Positions 5,301 through 5,344 of a stretch of 5,344 nucleotides of DNA are shown one piece after another. The position numbers and the translations under genes were made by a program. This stretch comes from Bacteroidales bacterium. Lineage in GTDB: Bacteria; Bacteroidota; Bacteroidia; Bacteroidales; SMBSF77. The notes under the pieces were generated by a model. That model worked only from the letters and a program-made list of their open reading frames with translations. It was not told where the DNA came from and did no database searches. How positions within the stretch are numbered: position 1 is the first letter of the stretch; each line of letters starts with the position of its first letter. Location of the stretch: positions 1 through 5,344 of the forward strand of contig JAIOTT010000213.1 in assembly GCA_021106655.1 (NCBI GenBank), given 5' to 3'.

Positions 5301-5344
5301 CACTCGAATTTAGGGAAATATTACCATATATATTTAAGTAAAAA

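Larger units (their letters stand above)
4739..5344. other. Non-coding right end: terminator, palindrome cluster, tandem repeats, promoter
   Basis: No gene is convincing in this 606-base stretch; the open frames crossing it are by-products of the repeats. In order it holds an intrinsic terminator (4801-4833), five further inverted repeats (4862-5023), a plain AT-rich stretch with no recognised signal (5024-5145), a 14-base duplication (5146-5173), a 25-base tandem array (5181-5255) and a promoter box (5293-5300). The heptamer TAGTCAT occurs eight times between 4893 and 5255. Confidence 0.75.

Overview
The window looks like chromosomal DNA of an AT-rich member of the Bacteroidota, probably an environmental lineage. 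The evidence is a secreted protein ending in a PKD domain and a type IX secretion (T9SS) type A sorting domain, exact TAnnTTTG-type promoter boxes in front of every gene, no Shine-Dalgarno-like sites, and intergenic DNA full of short degenerate repeats. I see no rRNA, tRNA, CRISPR array, transposase or phage gene.

Layout. Positions 1-449 (minus strand) hold the N-terminal third of an LptF/LptG family permease, part of the lipopolysaccharide export machine; it runs off the left edge and starts at a GTG. Positions 450-1223 form a large intergenic region. It carries two related hairpin repeats built on a 9-base unit, a 16-base perfect inverted repeat spanning the region, a second 22-base imperfect inverted repeat nested inside, and between these a broken fragment that reads like the start of a four-helix-bundle (S23/intervening-sequence type) protein with two in-frame stops. 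Positions 1224-2423 (plus) encode a 399-residue GNAT-like protein of a family common in Bacteroidota. A hairpin-forming repeat follows its stop codon.

Positions 2594-4738 (plus) encode a 714-residue secreted protein: signal peptide, a probable beta-propeller region with two Asp-boxes, one PKD domain, and a T9SS sorting domain. A strong intrinsic terminator (4801-4833) ends this transcript. The remaining 500 bases hold no gene. They contain a row of consecutive inverted repeats, including a GTCATTCTGAA...TTCAGAATCT REP-like element and two GC-rich perfect hairpins, then a 14-base tandem duplication, a 25-base unit repeated three times, and finally a promoter box for a gene beyond the right edge.

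The three genes are not an obvious pathway. The permease and the GNAT gene are divergent, and the GNAT and secreted-protein genes each have their own promoter box. The most interesting material is intergenic: a possible decayed mobile or repeat-bounded cassette at 497-1182, and a composite palindromic repeat cluster at 4862-5023. I do not find convincing evidence of a new multi-gene system.
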